Below are positions 1 to 8,964 of a stretch of 64,000 bases of DNA, piece by piece (positions within the stretch are counted from its first letter, which is position 1; the number at the start of each line of letters is the position of its first letter). The stretch is from AP-15 sp963787425. Lineage in GTDB: Bacteria; Pseudomonadota; Alphaproteobacteria; ATCC43930; CGMCC-115725. The stretch covers positions 41,295-105,294 of the forward strand of contig CAWBCV010000023.1 of assembly GCA_963787425.1 (NCBI GenBank), written 5' to 3'. The notes below the pieces were generated by a model. It was given only the letters and a program-made list of their open reading frames with translations. It did not search any database and was not told where the DNA came from. The translations under genes and the position numbers were made by a program.

Positions 1-190
1 ACATCATGGCGCCGCGCAACCATAGCGCCATTGCCGAGGTCATCGCCGAAGCGCGTTCGGCCGGGATCAGCTCCGTCCGGACGCGGCCAAGCGGCGGCGC
101 AGAAGCGTGTGCATGAAGCGGTTGCCGCGGCACCGTCAACTTGTCAGGTCGGTTAGCGGGATGCAGGCGATCGGGATTGGGAATTGAGGT

Positions 191-690
191 TTATTGCCAA
201 CCCATGTTGCAGATTTCGTCCCAGACCTGGAACGTGTGGTTCCTGGAGGCTCTGTGCTCCGCAGCAGTGACCCGATCGCGGCGGAGCCGGAAGAGGTTAT
301 TGATCTGATCATGGGCTGAGAGGAAACGCTGCGCCTGACCGGCCGATTTGAGCTGCTTCATTTGCCGCTCTCGGCGGCGCGTTGGCTGGTGCGAATTCTC
401 CGCTCTGTTGTTTAGCCCCTTGTGCTGGCGATGCTCAATGCCAGGCATGACCTCTCGCTTCGCCGCACCATAGCTGGCAAGCTTGTCGGTGATCAATAAC
501 GCGGGGCGGCCGCATCTGCTTCTTCAGCAGTTTGCGCAATAGCCGCTTGGCGGCTTGCTTGTCGCGTCGGCGTTGGACCAGGACGTCGAGCACGATGCCG
601 GTCTGGTCCACGGCTCGCCAAAGCCAATGCTTTACCCCAGCAATTTTGAGCACGACCTCATCGAGTGGACGCGGAGTTCACAGGCTATGC
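191..690 (-). pseudogene. IS6-family transposase remnant (frameshifted, N-terminus missing)
   Basis: Two overlapping minus-strand frames together give an IS6/IS26-type DDE transposase core. The upstream frame holds LDEVVLKIAG, KHWLWRAVDQTGIVLDVLVQ and RRRDKQAAKRLLRKLLKKQ. The downstream frame holds ITDKLASYGAAKREVMPG and NNRAENSHQPTRRRERQMK. IS6 transposases read straight through both parts, so one frameshift lies near position 480. A stop precedes the LDE motif, so the N-terminal HTH and first catalytic region are gone. This is a dead insertion-sequence fragment. Confidence 0.85.
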
Positions 691-876
691 GTCGCGGTGG
701 CCCGCGGCCCACACCGACACCTTGGCCGTGGGAGATCCGCGGTGCCGTCAAAAATCCGTCCGAATTTGTGCGATTTTTGCCCCTCTGGTCATTTTTCGGT
801 AGGTTTATTTGCATTCTCCAGAGATTACCGACGCAGTGCTAATGCGGGTCGGGGTTGGGACGCGGAGAACCAGTAG

Positions 877-1314
877 ATGTCTAGGTTGATGGAACAGGAG
901 AAGCAGCGGATTTCCGAGCGGCTCGATCGGCTCGATGCCGAACGAAAAGCACTGGATGCCCAACTCAAGGAGCTAGAAATCGCCGAACGTGTTCTGGCGA
1001 GATTCGGGGGCAAAGCGGTTACAACCGAGAAGCGAGAGAGGGCACGCCCGGCCAAGACTGCGCCGGTGGCCCCTAAGAACGGCAGAGCGCGAGGTAGACA
1101 ACCGTTGCTTGTCGTGTCGCTGAGCGATGCGACGATGAAGGCCGTGCAGGCGCACAACGAGGGCGCCACCGCTCACGAAGTCCTTAACTACCTCACACGG
1201 CAATTCGGCATGACCGTCCGGCCGAACCATCTTGGTATGGCGCTGCAACGCCACCGCCGTGCCGGGCAGCTCGAAAAGCGCAATGAGCGCTGGTACCTGC
1301 CGCCTTCCGCGTAA
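877..1314 (+). CDS. Hypothetical protein, coiled coil plus C-terminal winged-helix-like region
   Basis: The 145-residue product starts with a strongly charged, heptad-like segment (about residues 1-45, rich in E, R, K and L), typical of a coiled coil. A basic Pro/Ala linker follows. The C-terminal 60 residues (ATAHEVLNYLTRQFGM then ALQRHRRAGQLEKRNERWYL) have the pattern of a small winged-helix DNA-binding fold. The start is an ATG with a weak purine-rich tract (gcggagaa) 9-16 bases upstream. I do not recognise the family by name. It stands alone between an IS6 remnant and a repeat half, and its codon use looks like real coding sequence. A DNA-binding accessory protein is an inference. Confidence 0.55.
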   Translation: MSRLMEQEKQRISERLDRLDAERKALDAQLKELEIAERVLARFGGKAVTTEKRERARPAKTAPVAPKNGRARGRQPLLVVSLSDATMKAVQAHNEGATAHEVLNYLTRQFGMTVRPNHLGMALQRHRRAGQLEKRNERWYLPPSA

Positions 1315-1432
1315 GCTCAGAGCAAGCCTCGCAATCCGACATCAACGCAAGGACGGCGTCCGAACGGAGCATCCCTTGCAGATACCTCAACAGCTGGGCC
1401 GCGAATTTTGACAGCTGTTTCCCGGCCGCGTC

Positions 1433-1483
1433 GAAACTGTTGTCCCTCTTAGAGGGACCGAGGGTTCAATTCCCGCCCGCTCT
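1433..1483 (+). repeat. Half copy of the T-arm-like palindromic repeat
   Basis: The stretch ends in the T-arm-like core gggttcaattccc followed by an acceptor-like end, and is preceded by a small hairpin (ccctcttagaggg). It matches the repeat family listed throughout the window. The rest of the 1315-1745 gap holds nothing else I can support. Confidence 0.6.
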
Positions 1484-2347
1484 ATTTGTGAAACGGGATC
1501 GACGACCCGAGCCGACAGACGCACCATGGCGTGTGGCTCGCTCTGACGGCGCTTGCGACGGGTGTCGTGACCTTCGTCGTTGCTCGCTTCCTGTTGGGGG
1601 ATCGCCGAAGCGAGGCGGGCATCCTGGTGCTGATGGCGATCCATTTGTGGCCCGGCGTCAGCCCCTATTGCCCGGGAGGCGTGATCCCTGCGAGATTTGT
1701 GCACGGGCGCCCAAAGCCAGCTCGTGCCCATCTGAGCGGCAATGAATGACGGCAGCAGATCAAAAGGGATCGAACGCTTTTCTTGTCATCGCATCCGCGC
1801 CGCTCGGCGCGAGGCGCGGTGCGCTGACCATCGCTATCGCGTCATTAGTCGCATTCTGCGCGCTCGCCCCCTTTGCTCGCGACCCGTTGCCCCGCATCGA
1901 GGCCTTTATACCAATTTATGACTGGACACTCGTACTGGGTAATCTCCTGACGGCCAGCTTATTGCTCGTCGCATTCAATCGCTCACGATTGCGCGCTGTC
2001 CTCTCTCTTGCGAGCGGGTATCTCTTCACCTCACTCCTGGCAGTCCCACTAATATTGACTTCTCCCGGCCTGTTTTCGAGCACCGGTTTGTTAGGTGCCG
2101 ACCTACAGACGAGCGTCTGGCTTCGTATATTCTGGCACGTGGGCTTCCCGCTGTTTGTGATGTTCTATGCGACACTCAGGCGGCGCAAGATCGTGAACGG
2201 GCGATCGCGTTTGGGCACACCTGCGGATGTCGTTTCGGCTGCCGCCGGTGTAGTCGCAGGTGTTTGCCTGCTGACCGTTTTCGCTATCACCGGTCATCAT
2301 CTTCTACCGCAAATCTTACAGGGCGACGGTTACACAGCCGCCATGGT

Positions 2348-3754
2348 GGGCGTGAAGAGCTATTGCGGAATGTTGGTGACGGTCGGGGTCAGGCGGCTAG
2401 CGGCTGTTGGCTGACGGCTTCGATGCCGTCGATGAACTTTACGCCGGTGATCAGCTTTGGCAACTGGCTGTGGCCGTCGAGACGGCGCCAGCTTTTCTCA
2501 GCGGCCTGTGCGAGCTTGAAAACCATGGCGATCGCCGTCCTGTTTGAGAGGCATCCCTTGGAGCGCACGGTTCGATGCCGCACGGTGGCGAATGTGCTTT
2601 CAATGGGGTTGGTGGTCCGCAGGTGCTTCCAATGCTCAGCAGGGAAGTCGTAAAACGCCAGCAGCGCCTCGCGGTCCTTCGTCAGGCAACCCACCGCCTT
2701 GTCGTACTTGATGGCGTAGGTCTCGACAAAGGCGTCGAAAGCGGCGTTGGCGTCGTTCTTCGTCTCGGCCATCCAGATGTCCTGCAGAGCGCGCTTGGCC
2801 TTCGATTGCTGGCTCTTCGGCAACCTATTGAGCACGTTGGCCGTCTTGTGCACCCAGCAGCGCTGACCGCGGGTCTTGGGCCACACCTCCTCGATGGCCT
2901 GCCAGAAGCCGAGCGCGCCGTCGGCAATCGCGAGCTCAGGCCCGATCACCAGCCCGCGCCGCTTTAGGTCGAGCAGCAGCCCTTTCCAGGATTGCGCATT
3001 CTCCCGCACACCGTCGGTGAGGCCGACGAGCTCCTTATTGCCTTCGGGTGTCGCGCCGATGATCACGAGCAGGCACTGCGCATCGTTCTCGAGCCGGGCT
3101 TGCACGTGGATACCGTCGGCCCAGAAATAGACGTAGCGCTTGACTGACAGATCCCGCTTCTGCCAGCGCGTGTGCTCGTCCGCCCAAACCTCCCTGAGCC
3201 GTGCGATGGTCGAGGCCGAGAGCCCACCAGCATCCTTGCCGAGCAGCGCTGCCAGCGCCTCCTCGAACCCGCCGGTGGAGATGCCCTTGAGGTAGAGGAT
3301 CGGGATCAACACCTCGAGGCTTTTCGAGCGGCGCGCGTAAGGCGGCAGGATCGCGGAGCTGAAGGCAATGCGCTCCTCGCCCGTGCCGACCCGGTCACGA
3401 ATGCGCGGAGCGCGCACCGCGACCGGGCCGATGCCGGTCATAATCTCGCGCTCGGGCAGGTGACCGTGGCGCACCAGCCGTTGACGTCTATCGTCGGTGA
3501 GCTTGTCGGCGTGGCCCTCGAGAAACCCGGCCACCTCCGCTGCGACAGCCTGGGCCAAAAGCGCCCGGGCACCGCTGCGCAGCACCTCAGTCAGCGGGTC
3601 GGAAAACGTGCCTGGCTGGGAAAGCTGGAAAACATTACTGTCGGTCATGGCGTATCACTCCTTCAGTGGAGAAGTGGAGGCGAGAACACCCCCACGATAC
3701 GCCGCCCTACCCTTTCATGCCGTCACCAACTTCTGCGAATAGCTCGGGCGTGAA
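2348..3754 (-). mobile_element. IS256-family insertion sequence with 9-bp target duplications
   Basis: The element spans 2357-3745 (1389 bp). Imperfect 26-bp terminal inverted repeats run from GAGCTATT to GTTGGTGACGG at both ends, and identical 9-bp direct repeats, gggcgtgaa, flank it at 2348-2356 and 3746-3754. One full-length transposase lies inside on the minus strand. IS256 elements usually make 8-9 bp duplications, so both boundaries are well supported. The perfect duplications suggest a fairly recent insertion, into the MASE4 gene. Confidence 0.92.
2389..3648 (-). CDS. IS256-family transposase
   Basis: The 419-residue protein is the full length expected for Mutator-like IS256 transposases. 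It opens with DPLTEVLRSGARALLAQAVAAEVA and has the RHGHLPEREIMTGIGPVAVRAPRIRDR region. The catalytic DDE core includes YFWADGIHVQARL (first Asp), LAIADGALGFWQAIEEVWP (second Asp) and TTNPIESTFATVRHRT (final Glu). Start and stop lie just inside the terminal inverted repeats. It should catalyse copy-out transposition of its own element, and nothing in the sequence suggests it is inactive. Confidence 0.95.
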   Translation of the reverse strand: MTDSNVFQLSQPGTFSDPLTEVLRSGARALLAQAVAAEVAGFLEGHADKLTDDRRQRLVRHGHLPEREIMTGIGPVAVRAPRIRDRVGTGEERIAFSSAILPPYARRSKSLEVLIPILYLKGISTGGFEEALAALLGKDAGGLSASTIARLREVWADEHTRWQKRDLSVKRYVYFWADGIHVQARLENDAQCLLVIIGATPEGNKELVGLTDGVRENAQSWKGLLLDLKRRGLVIGPELAIADGALGFWQAIEEVWPKTRGQRCWVHKTANVLNRLPKSQQSKAKRALQDIWMAETKNDANAAFDAFVETYAIKYDKAVGCLTKDREALLAFYDFPAEHWKHLRTTNPIESTFATVRHRTVRSKGCLSNRTAIAMVFKLAQAAEKSWRRLDGHSQLPKLITGVKFIDGIEAVSQQPLAA

Positions 3755-3826
3755 TGTACCGGTATGGCTGCTTAGCCTCTTCGCTCTGGCGATCTTGGGG
3801 TCGCGGCCTCCGTACTCCGTCCTCGG

Positions 3827-4269
3827 TAGACCCGGCCGCGCTGTTCTTTGGCCGAGGCAAGAGTGAGCCCGAGCTTTTTCTTCAAGGTTCCCGAGAAGAC
3901 GCCGCGCACGGTATGACGCTGCCAGCCGGTCACGCTCGCCACCTCGTCGACCGTCGCCCCTTCGGGCAGACGCAGCATCGCAATCACCACCGCCTGCTTC
4001 GAGGGGGGCTTCGGGTCGGGTTGCGGCTCGGGGTCCGGCAAGGCCTCGATTGCCGACCACAGCTGATCGATCAGCGCATCGCGGTCGCCAACTTTCTTTC
4101 GCTTTTCGACGCCGGGCAGAGCGTTCCACAGCGCCAGCAGCCGCTTGGCGCTGAGCGGGGCCGCGCGCAGCTCCTCATTCGATGCAACGGCAAACTCGCC
4201 GTTATTGAGTGTCGCCGGCGCCGTGCGGCAAAGCGTAATCCCGTCGGTGCCAATGATATAGACGCGCAT
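3827..4269 (-). pseudogene. DUF3489-family protein, C-terminus cut off
   Basis: The reading frame from the ATG at 4269 (MRVYIIGTDGITLCRTAP) is closely similar to the intact 156-residue DUF3489 protein at 38008. Both have the ALWNALPGVEKRKKVGDR segment and the C-terminal wHTH-like DUF3489 domain (KQAVVIAMLRLPEGATVDEV, TGWQRHTVRGVFSGTLKKKLG). Similarity ends at RGRVYR near 3827. The frame then continues into antisense of the interrupted MASE4 gene up to 3772. In the intact locus a DUF2924 gene and a recombinase follow; here they are missing. It is a truncated copy of that module. Confidence 0.8.
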
Positions 4270-4310
4270 GATGGGGTACTCCTGATCGACCCGGCGGCAG
4301 TTCCGCCGTG

Positions 4311-4532
4311 ACCCCACTCACGCTCTCTTCGCAGACCAGAGCCACTCCTTTCCGGATAATCTTGTGGCGTTGTTCGGCCACAATCGAGCATGGCATTACT
4401 CGGCCGCGACTGCACGATCTGCAGTAGGTTGTTTTTACGCGCAGCGCGTAAAAAGCAGCAACCGAGCAAGTCCAACAGGAGTCATCCGGTCGGCGGGCGC
4501 CGGATAGCTCGGCGGCTGACAGCCCCTCAAAT
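4311..4532 (-). repeat. Copy 1 of the DNA upstream of the DUF3489 module
   Basis: The segment shares an extended, non-coding similarity with 16337-16545 and with the complement of 37750-37965. The shared blocks are ccccactcacgctct, ataatcttgtggcgttgtt, gagcatgg.attactc and the cacgatctgc.gtaggttgtt region. Here it directly precedes the truncated DUF3489 frame, as in the intact module, and is interrupted at its far end by the left IS66 copy. Function is unknown; promoter or recombination site are both possible. Confidence 0.7.
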
Positions 4533-4562
4533 GTTTCCATTCGGCGAGCACCGCAGGCCGGG

Positions 4563-4811
4563 CTATTCGGTCGGTTGGATCTGCGGCGGTGCGCGGCGGG
4601 CAGCTCGTTCGTTGGCGATGATCTGCTGCAGGCACTCGATGCCGTCCCTGGTGAAGGCGGTCACGCCGTCCTCGCCGATGCCGTAGACGCGAAGGCAACC
4701 GTCTTCCGGGAACATGTCGATCGACAGCTCGTACAGCCAGTCTTCGTCCTCGCCGAGCATGTTGGCGACGTAGCCGATGGTGAAGACGGCTGCGATGGCC
4801 GCCACGATCAC
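4563..4811 (-). CDS. IS66 passenger protein (82 aa, unknown function), left copy
   Basis: A GTG-started frame overlaps the tnpC stop by GTGA, indicating translational coupling. The product begins VIVAAIAAVFTIGYVANM, a hydrophobic stretch that may be a membrane helix. A conserved acidic part follows with LYELSIDMFPEDGCLRVYG and AFTRDGIECLQQIIANER. I do not recognise a named domain. It is identical in position in both IS66 copies and lies inside the element ends, so it is an integral cargo gene. Confidence 0.7.
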   Translation of the reverse strand: MIVAAIAAVFTIGYVANMLGEDEDWLYELSIDMFPEDGCLRVYGIGEDGVTAFTRDGIECLQQIIANERAARRAPPQIQPTE

Positions 4812-6478
4812 GCCGCCTGACTTCGCGGCGTTGAACGCGGCCGCCAATTCCACGGCAGGAGTTCGTCGATCCGGTGGGCCGGATGCTCGGCGATCCGGGC
4901 CAGGACGTCGGCCAGCCAGGCTTGCGGATCGACATCGTTCAATTTGGCAGTGCCAATCAGACTGTACATCACTGCGGCGCGCTGGCCGCCGCGGTCGGAA
5001 CCGGCGAATAACCATGACTTTCTGCCGAGGGCAATTCCGCGTAGCGCTCGCTCGGCGGCGTTGTTTGAAAGGCAGATCCGTCCGTCATCAAGGAACCGCG
5101 TGAACGCCGACCAACGTTTGAGAATGTAGTCCATTGCCTTGGCGAGATCGTTGCCGCGCGAGAGCTTGGCCCGCTGCTGGCGCAGCCAGCTTTCCAGATC
5201 GGCGACCCGAGGGGCGCTCAATTCCTGCCGGACAGCCCGACGCCGCTCAGCGCTCTGGCCGTTGATCGAGCGTTCGATCTCGAACAGCGCATCAATGCGC
5301 CGGACCGCCTCCAGCGCCAGCGGCGAGATCACCGCCAGTGTTTTGCCTTGCGCCCTGCGGCGGGCGGTGGCAGCGAGATCGGCCATCTGGAAGAAGGGTC
5401 GCCGGGCATGGACCCAGCACGCCGCCTCGACGATCTGGCCCGGCTTGCGGTCGGCCTCGTACAGCCTGTTGTATCCGCCAAAGGCGTCGGCCTGGAAGAT
5501 CCCGGCATAGTCGGCCAGATGCGCCTGAGCATGCTCGCCGGCCCGATCGCGCGAGTAGTAGAACATCGCCGCCGGCGGATCCTGCCCGCCGAACGGACGA
5601 TCGTCGCGCACATAAACCCAACATCGCCCGGTATCGGTCTTGCCCTTGGCCAGGACCGGCACAGTCGTGTCGTCGCTGTGCAATCGCTCGGCCGCGAAAA
5701 CGTGTCGCTCAACCCGCCTGAGGAGCGGCGCCAGCGCTGCGCAGCAGCCACCCACCTGATCGGCCAGGGTCGACAGGGTGAGGGTTACGCCCTCCCTGGC
5801 GTAGCGTTCGGACTGGCGGTTGAGCGGCTGATGCTGCCCGTACTTCTCGAACAGGATCATCGCCAGCAGGCTGGGGCCGGCCCAACCCCTGGCAATCACA
5901 TGGAACGGCGCCGGAGCCTGGCTGATCTTCTCGCAGTCGCGGCAGGTGAACTTCTCGCGGACGTGCTGGATCACCTTCCACTGCCGCGGGATCACCTCCA
6001 GCGTCTCGGTGATGTCCTCGCCCAACTTGCGCAGCCGCGGGCTGCCACAGCAAAGGCAAACGGTCGGGACCGGCTCGACCACCCGCTCACGCGGCAAATG
6101 CTCGGGGAAAGGCTGGCGCGCAGGACGCTTGCGGGTGAAGGCCACCACATTGGTGGTCTGGGCCACCGCCCGCTCGGCGGCGATCTCGTCCTCGGTGGCC
6201 GAACTCTCGAGCTCCTCGAGCGCCAGCTCCATCTGATCGAGCAGCCGCACCGTGCGTTCCGAGCGCTGGCCATAGAGCTGGCGCGTCAGCTTCGCGATCT
6301 GCAATTGCTGATGGGCGATCACGGCTTGATCGTCGGAGGCCTTGGCCTTGGCCACCGCCAGTTCCGCCTCGACCCGGGCCGCCCTGGCCGCTTCCTCGAT
6401 GCGCTTTGCGCGCTCCTCGACCAGCGCCGCCTGCAGCGCGGCGATGTCGTTGCGGAGGTCCTCGGGCGTCGTCGTCAC
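4808..6478 (-). CDS. tnpC: IS66-family transposase TnpC, left copy
   Basis: The 556-residue protein (GTG start at 6478; an upstream in-frame ATG at 6520 would add 14 residues) has the IS66 layout. An N-terminal coiled coil (LRNDIAALQAALVEERAKRIEE) is followed by the IS66 zinc-binding region (VCLCCGSPRLRKLGEDI, then FTCRDCEKIS). The DDE catalytic domain includes LHSDDTTVPVLAKGK, YAGIFQADAFGGYNRLYE, ACWVHARRPFFQM and LSNNAAERALRGIALGRKSWLF, followed by a short C-terminal IS66 region. It catalyses transposition together with TnpA and TnpB. Residue L at the LRGIALG motif differs from I in the right copy. Confidence 0.95.
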   Translation of the reverse strand: MTTTPEDLRNDIAALQAALVEERAKRIEEAARAARVEAELAVAKAKASDDQAVIAHQQLQIAKLTRQLYGQRSERTVRLLDQMELALEELESSATEDEIAAERAVAQTTNVVAFTRKRPARQPFPEHLPRERVVEPVPTVCLCCGSPRLRKLGEDITETLEVIPRQWKVIQHVREKFTCRDCEKISQAPAPFHVIARGWAGPSLLAMILFEKYGQHQPLNRQSERYAREGVTLTLSTLADQVGGCCAALAPLLRRVERHVFAAERLHSDDTTVPVLAKGKTDTGRCWVYVRDDRPFGGQDPPAAMFYYSRDRAGEHAQAHLADYAGIFQADAFGGYNRLYEADRKPGQIVEAACWVHARRPFFQMADLAATARRRAQGKTLAVISPLALEAVRRIDALFEIERSINGQSAERRRAVRQELSAPRVADLESWLRQQRAKLSRGNDLAKAMDYILKRWSAFTRFLDDGRICLSNNAAERALRGIALGRKSWLFAGSDRGGQRAAVMYSLIGTAKLNDVDPQAWLADVLARIAEHPAHRIDELLPWNWRPRSTPRSQAA

Positions 6479-6573
6479 GGGCCCGATTATCCCACATCGC
6501 CGCCACCGAGCGTTACTCAACCACAGGGTGAGTCAATCGGTCGCAGCCCCTGATCAGGTCAAGGGGTAGGCTG

Positions 6574-6921
6574 TCAGCCGGCCGCCTCCGGGCGCCAAGT
6601 GCGCACTGGGTTCCGCCAATCGATCCCGTCGAGCATGTAGGCCAATTGCGCCGCACTGATCGCGACGATGCCGTCGGCCGGCGACGGCCACAGGAACCGG
6701 CCACGCTCCAGCCGCTTGGCGTAGAGCGACATGCCAATGCCGTCATGCCACAGAATTTTTAATAAATGACCTCTTCTGCCGCGGAAGACGTACAAATCGC
6801 CGGCATGCGGATCGCGCTTCAATACTTCTTGGACTTGCAGCGCCAGGCTGTTCATCCCACGCCGCATGTCGGTGTGGCCGACTGCCAGCCAGACGCGCAC
6901 CCCCGAAGGGACCGGGATCAT
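6574..6921 (-). CDS. tnpB: IS66 accessory protein TnpB, left copy
   Basis: The 115-residue protein starts MIPVPSGVRVWLAVGHTDMR and contains the IS66 Orf2 signature: RGMNSLALQVQEVLKRDP, DLYVFRGRRGHLLKILWHDG and LYAKRLERGRFLWP. The start overlaps the tnpA stop by ATGA, so translation is coupled. It is required with TnpA and TnpC for IS66 transposition, though its biochemical role is not settled. It differs from the right copy by a V-for-A change in DGIVAIS. Confidence 0.93.
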   Translation of the reverse strand: MIPVPSGVRVWLAVGHTDMRRGMNSLALQVQEVLKRDPHAGDLYVFRGRRGHLLKILWHDGIGMSLYAKRLERGRFLWPSPADGIVAISAAQLAYMLDGIDWRNPVRTWRPEAAG

Positions 6922-7259
6922 CGCCCCGACAGCGCTTTGACCACAGCCGCCGCCAACCCGGCCGGGATCGAAGCCGGGATGCGGATGCGGGCCTTCCCCG
7001 CAAACTCGATCTCGATCGCCGGTGCCGCAGGACACCCGGCGTCATCTCCGGCCGGCGCGATCAGAACCTGAGCGAAACCATGGCCGACCCTAAGCGCTCG
7101 CCGCCAGCGATAAATCTGGCCAGGGCCAATCTCTGCCCGACGAGCGATGTCCGTGACTACCGCGCCCGGCGCCAGGCTCTCCGCAACAATCGCTCGTTTT
7201 TGCCCAGCGCTCCAACGCCGCCGCCGTTCTGGGCCTGTTATGACCTCAACCCTCGCCAT
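6918..7259 (-). CDS. tnpA: IS66 accessory protein TnpA (helix-turn-helix), left copy
   Basis: The 113-residue protein begins MARVEVITGPERRRRWSAGQK and has the transposase_8/IS66 Orf1 helix-turn-helix: AIVAESLAPGAVVTDIARRAEIGPGQIYRWRRAL. It is the first gene of the element's tnpA-tnpB-tnpC run and ends with an ATGA overlap into tnpB. It probably binds the element ends. Confidence 0.93.
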   Translation of the reverse strand: MARVEVITGPERRRRWSAGQKRAIVAESLAPGAVVTDIARRAEIGPGQIYRWRRALRVGHGFAQVLIAPAGDDAGCPAAPAIEIEFAGKARIRIPASIPAGLAAAVVKALSGR

Positions 7260-7359
7260 CGCACCGTCCCTAACACCAGTGCAAACACCATCTCTTGCAC
7301 CAGTGCTTACCAGCCAAACCCGCTTCAGTTAGGCAAGGCGGCCATCACCGCAGGGTTAC

Positions 7360-8083
7360 ACTCATTCTCCGTCTCCTTGGCCAGGCTTGTCCGGGCCAAG
7401 CCGTCGGCCGAGTGTCGGCATGTTACGCTCTTTCACAGCCGCGTCGAACCCAGGGCAGTGACGCATCGGGTGCCCTGTCGCTTTCTGACCCACAGCCGAC
7501 GCAAGAGCCTACGACCGGATGCGGTTTCCCTGGAGGATCAGAACGCCGGAGGGATCGCGGATGGCCGACATAGCGCTGCCGATCTGACTATGGTTAGGAA
7601 CGCTTGAGGCGGCTATACCCAGAGCAGCGGTGGCAGTCATTATCTTGCGGCCGGATCTTGCGGCCGGCTGGCTGAGAGTAACCCTTCAAAGGACGCCATC
7701 TCGATGCGATCGGGGCGGATGTTTGACGGTTCTTAGTTAACGATCTGTCCTTGGTTTCGATCGCCGCGGCGTCAAGAGCTCGGCTCATAATCGTAGAGGA
7801 CACTTTGGACAGCAATATCGCGCCGGATTATCCCTATTTCGCCTCCTTCAGCCGCCTTCACGGGGTGACATCGCGATCGGATCAGCGGTCGTCAGTCGAG
7901 GCCCCCCTGATCCTGCCCGTAGGCGCGGCACTTGCGGTAACCGGTTTGTTGTCACTCGGCCTCTGGAGCGCGATCTGGTGGGCCACGTATTCGCTAGCGT
8001 GGCCATAAGGCACGCCGACCTCAGGATGATAGCGATTGATGCTGGAGACCTTAACGAGATTTCAGACCGAGGTGCATTTGAGG
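7360..8083. other. Spacer between inverted IS66 copies; no secure gene
   Basis: The 724-bp segment has no recognisable gene. A plus-strand frame at 7751-8008 (85 aa) ends in a hydrophobic run, LPVGAALAVTGLLSLGLWSAIWW, that could be a membrane helix, but it has no clear ribosome site and I rate it unlikely. An 11-bp near-tandem (atcttgcggccgg) lies near 7642-7665. The flanking 8-mers show that the segment has been inverted relative to its original orientation. Confidence 0.6.
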
Positions 8084-8183
8084 GTAACCCTGCGGTGATG
8101 GCCGCCTTGCCTAACTGAAGCGGGTTTGGCTGGTAAGCACTGGTGCAAGAGATGGTGTTTGCACTGGTGTTAGGGACGGTGCG

Positions 8184-8525
8184 ATGGCGAGGGTTGAGGT
8201 CATAACAGGCCCAGAACGGCGGCGGCGTTGGAGCGCTGGGCAAAAACGAGCGATTGTTGCGGAGAGCCTGGCGCCGGGCGCGGTAGTCACGGACATCGCT
8301 CGTCGGGCAGAGATTGGCCCTGGCCAGATTTATCGCTGGCGGCGAGCGCTTAGGGTCGGCCATGGTTTCGCTCAGGTTCTGATCGCGCCGGCCGGAGATG
8401 ACGCCGGGTGTCCTGCGGCACCGGCGATCGAGATCGAGTTTGCGGGGAAGGCCCGCATCCGCATCCCGGCTTCGATCCCGGCCGGGTTGGCGGCGGCTGT
8501 GGTCAAAGCGCTGTCGGGGCGATGA
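8184..8525 (+). CDS. tnpA: IS66 accessory protein TnpA, right copy
   Basis: This 113-residue helix-turn-helix protein is identical to the left-copy TnpA. The HTH includes DIARRAEIGPGQIYRWR. Its TGA overlaps the ATG of tnpB. About 100 bp of untranslated leader separates it from the element end, enough room for the element's own promoter, though I do not see clear -35/-10 boxes. Confidence 0.93.
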   Translation: MARVEVITGPERRRRWSAGQKRAIVAESLAPGAVVTDIARRAEIGPGQIYRWRRALRVGHGFAQVLIAPAGDDAGCPAAPAIEIEFAGKARIRIPASIPAGLAAAVVKALSGR

Positions 8526-8869
8526 TCCCGGTCCCTTCGGGGGTGCGCGTCTGGCTGGCAGTCGGCCACACCGACATGCGGCGTGGGATGAACAGCCTGG
8601 CGCTGCAAGTCCAAGAAGTATTGAAGCGCGATCCGCATGCCGGCGATTTGTACGTCTTCCGCGGCAGAAGAGGTCATTTATTAAAAATTCTGTGGCATGA
8701 CGGCATTGGCATGTCGCTCTACGCCAAGCGGCTGGAGCGTGGCCGGTTCCTGTGGCCGTCGCCGGCCGACGGCATCGCCGCGATCAGTGCGGCGCAATTG
8801 GCCTACATGCTCGACGGGATCGATTGGCGGAACCCAGTGCGCACTTGGCGCCCGGAGGCGGCCGGCTGA
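8522..8869 (+). CDS. tnpB: IS66 accessory protein TnpB, right copy
   Basis: The 115-residue IS66 Orf2 protein carries HTDMRRGMNSLALQVQEVL and VFRGRRGHLLKILWHDGIGM. I chose the ATG that overlaps the tnpA stop rather than upstream frame extensions, because the family begins at MIPVPSGVRVWLAVG. A single residue (A in DGIAAIS) differs from the left copy. Confidence 0.93.
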   Translation: MIPVPSGVRVWLAVGHTDMRRGMNSLALQVQEVLKRDPHAGDLYVFRGRRGHLLKILWHDGIGMSLYAKRLERGRFLWPSPADGIAAISAAQLAYMLDGIDWRNPVRTWRPEAAG

Positions 8870-8964
8870 CAGCCTACCCCTTGACCTGATCAGGGGCTGC
8901 GACCGATTGACTCACCCTGTGGTTGAGTAACGCTCGGTGGCGGCGATGTGGGATAATCGGGCCC

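Larger units (their letters stand above)
1746..3825 (+). pseudogene. MASE4-type membrane sensor gene, split by IS256 and truncated
   Basis: Residues 1-200 encode a multi-helix membrane protein with hydrophobic segments at about 25-45, 58-78, 85-107, 125-145 and 163-185, with the features of a MASE4 membrane-associated sensor domain (normally the N-terminus of GGDEF diguanylate cyclases). The frame runs to 2356, where an IS256 copy is inserted. Removing the insertion and one copy of the 9-bp duplication rejoins the frame at 3755: AMVGVK becomes AMVGVNVPVWLLSLFALAILGS, a further membrane helix. Coding similarity then stops near 3825, where a DUF3489 fragment begins on the other strand. No GGDEF domain remains, so the gene is dead twice over. 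MASE4 is recognised by pattern, not by search. Confidence 0.7.
4533..7359 (-). mobile_element. IS66-family element, left copy (minus orientation)
   Basis: The 2827-bp element has its tnpA-side end, gtaaccctgcggtgatggcc, at 7359 and its other end, gtttccattcggcgagc, at 4533. It carries tnpA, tnpB, tnpC and a small passenger gene in one run, as in rhizobial IS66 elements. It has the same length as the right copy (8084-10910) and differs by only a few bases. The left flank is cctcaaat; the right flank actcattc does not match. The matching duplicate lies inverted at 8076-8083, which points to recombination between the two copies. Confidence 0.93.

Noticed and set aside
2575..3753. Plus-strand frames over the IS256 region
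   Set aside because: All are antisense shadows of the IS256 transposase, which has complete DDE motifs and defined element ends.
5348..6553. 401-aa open frame on the plus strand (and its twin at 8890-10095)
   Set aside because: It is antisense to the IS66 tnpC gene, which has clear domain motifs; the antisense product is low-complexity and matches nothing.
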